From Bacteroidaceae bacterium (lineage in GTDB: Bacteria; Bacteroidota; Bacteroidia; Bacteroidales; Bacteroidaceae), in NCBI GenBank assembly GCA_017548225.1, contig JAFYMV010000054.1, positions 1 through 6,992 of the forward strand: a stretch of 6,992 nucleotides of DNA. The letters run 5' to 3'. Both the position numbers and the translations under genes were made by a program. Position 1 is the first letter of the stretch. Each line of letters starts with the position of its first letter. Below are positions 5,887 to 6,992 of this stretch, piece after piece. The notes under the pieces were generated by a model that was not told the origin of the DNA, searched no databases, and saw nothing but the letters and a program-made list of their open reading frames with translations.

Positions 5887-6825
5887 ATGATTAAGAAAAC
5901 ACTCTATTTCGGAAATCCAGCCTACCTTTCACTACGAAACAATCAGTTGGTCATTAAACTACCCGAGGTAGAGCGTTGCGATGCGCTACCCGAGTCGTTC
6001 AAGAAGCAGGCTGAAGTGACCAAGCCCATCGAAGACATCGGTGTGGTGGTGCTCGATCATAGGCAGATTACCATCACCTCAGGACTAATGGAAGCCCTGC
6101 TCGAGAACAACTGTGCTCTCATCACCTGCGATAGCCACAGCATGCCCACAGGCCTCATGCTACCCCTCTATGGCAATACCACACAGAACGAACGATTCCG
6201 TCATCAGCTCGATGCTTCCGTCCCCCTCAAGAAACAGTTATGGCAACAAACAATCCAATGCAAAATCAACAATCAAGCATCGGTGCTTCACGATCTGCGG
6301 GGCGAAGAGGTGCGTTGTATGCGTGTATGGGCGCGAGATGTGCGTAGTGGCGATGCAGAAAATATGGAAGGCCGAGCCGCCGCCTACTATTGGAAATACC
6401 TCTTTGGCCAACATATTGACGGCTTCACGAGAGACCGTGATGGGGTGCCGCCCAACAACCTGCTCAATTATGGCTACGCCATCCTACGGGCCGTGATAGC
6501 CCGCGCGCTCGTTACTAGCGGCCTACTCCCTACCCTCGGCATACACCACCACAATCGCTACAATGCCTACTGCTTGGCCGATGACATCATGGAGCCCTAC
6601 CGTCCTTATGTGGACGAGCTCGTTTACAAATTGATTAAGAACAAGGGATTGCCTACTGATGGGCTTACTCGCGAGTGGAAAGCCGACCTTCTTGCCATCC
6701 CCACTCTCGATGTCATCATTTCAGGCAAGCGAAGCCCGCTTATGGTAGCAGCTGGGCAAACCACTGCCTCACTCTACAAATGCTTTAGTGGCGAACTACG
6801 CAAGATAGCCTATCCCGAGAGATAA
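5887..6825 (+). CDS. cas1: Cas1, CRISPR adaptation integrase
   Basis: Encodes 312 residues from ATG 5887, normal for type II Cas1. Two Cas1 dimers with a Cas2 dimer capture DNA fragments and insert them as new spacers at the leader end of the array. The N-terminal beta-rich part (about 1-90) starts with KTLYFGNPAYLS. The helical catalytic domain shows NMEGRAAAYYW (Glu161), the His cluster GIHHHN (H220-H222, probably H221 by spacing from the known type II enzyme) and LADDIMEPYRP (Glu236), the expected metal-binding triad. An in-frame TTG at 5803 overlaps the cas9 stop and would add 28 residues. That extension is the translated terminator hairpin and family similarity begins at the ATG, so it is rejected. 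cas2 follows after 14 bp, suggesting co-transcription. Confidence 0.97.
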   Translation: MIKKTLYFGNPAYLSLRNNQLVIKLPEVERCDALPESFKKQAEVTKPIEDIGVVVLDHRQITITSGLMEALLENNCALITCDSHSMPTGLMLPLYGNTTQNERFRHQLDASVPLKKQLWQQTIQCKINNQASVLHDLRGEEVRCMRVWARDVRSGDAENMEGRAAAYYWKYLFGQHIDGFTRDRDGVPPNNLLNYGYAILRAVIARALVTSGLLPTLGIHHHNRYNAYCLADDIMEPYRPYVDELVYKLIKNKGLPTDGLTREWKADLLAIPTLDVIISGKRSPLMVAAGQTTASLYKCFSGELRKIAYPER

Positions 6826-6839
6826 AACCTCATGTCAGT

Positions 6840-6992
6840 ATGGAACGCTTCAGTGAATATCGTGTTATGTGGGTGCTTGTATTATTTGATTTACCTACCG
6901 AGACCAAGCGTGACCGTAAGGCCTATACCGAGTTTCGCAAGAAACTCCAGCGCGATGGTTTCACCATGTTTCAATTCTCCACCTATATCCGC
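6840..6992 (+). CDS. cas2: Cas2, CRISPR adaptation protein (N-terminal part)
   Basis: An open frame starts at ATG 6840 and runs off the right edge, giving 51 residues of a protein normally about 90-110 long. It opens MERFSEYRVMWVLVLFDLP, the usual first beta strand of Cas2, with the conserved Asp at position 17. It continues with a Lys/Arg-rich helix (about 23-38) and GFTMFQFSTYIR, matching the ferredoxin-like fold and the FQxSxY segment of type II Cas2. Cas2 bridges two Cas1 dimers in the spacer-integration complex; its own nuclease residue is usually not needed for that. An ATG at 6832 is in another frame and gives no Cas2-like sequence. The 14-bp gap from cas1 implies a shared transcript. 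Confidence 0.93.
   Translation, partial: MERFSEYRVMWVLVLFDLPTETKRDRKAYTEFRKKLQRDGFTMFQFSTYIR

Noticed and set aside
6826..6992. cas2 start at ATG 6832
   Set aside because: That frame gives no Cas2-like sequence, whereas ATG 6840 gives the conserved VLVLFDLP strand.

Overview
The window carries most of a type II-C CRISPR-Cas locus from a member of the Bacteroidales, next to an unrelated amino-acid exporter gene. The taxonomic reading rests on three things. Several genes have promoters of the Bacteroidetes form (TAnnTTTG at -7 with a TTG-type box about 20 bp upstream). Clear Shine-Dalgarno sequences are absent. The Cas9 is the large (about 1,400-residue) II-C type typical of Bacteroides, Prevotella and relatives. 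Genus cannot be fixed from this window.

Layout, left to right. Positions 1-356 hold no convincing gene; they contain a cluster of small hairpins and TTCGTGT-type short repeats. A lysine exporter gene (lysO family, 357-1280, +) follows with its own promoter. The 314-bp gap 1281-1594 is the control centre of the CRISPR locus. It contains a tracrRNA on the minus strand (about 1434 to 1352) with promoter, anti-repeat, stem-loop and U-tract terminator; a perfect 7-1-7 palindrome; and the plus-strand cas9 promoter. The tracrRNA and cas9 promoters are divergent and nearly identical in their key boxes. cas9 (1595-5806) encodes 1,403 residues with all RuvC and HNH catalytic positions intact. A strong intrinsic terminator (5815-5853) separates it from cas1 (5887-6825, 312 residues from the chosen ATG). 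cas2 (6840 onward) begins 14 bp later and is cut by the right edge after 51 codons. No csn2 or cas4 is present, which with the Cas9 type indicates subtype II-C. No CRISPR array lies in the window; it is expected beyond cas2.

How the parts work together: Cas1-Cas2 would insert new spacers. The tracrRNA would pair with the 5' half of repeat-derived crRNA. Cas9 would use that duplex to cut matching DNA, HNH cutting the target strand and RuvC the other. The terminator after cas9, and a possible weak promoter overlapping its U-tract, suggest that interference and adaptation genes are expressed at separate levels. lysO appears to be a neighbour only. The most interesting points are the divergent tracrRNA/cas9 control region, the self-pairing option in the tracrRNA, an internal duplication in the Cas9 C-terminal region, and the cas9-cas1 terminator.
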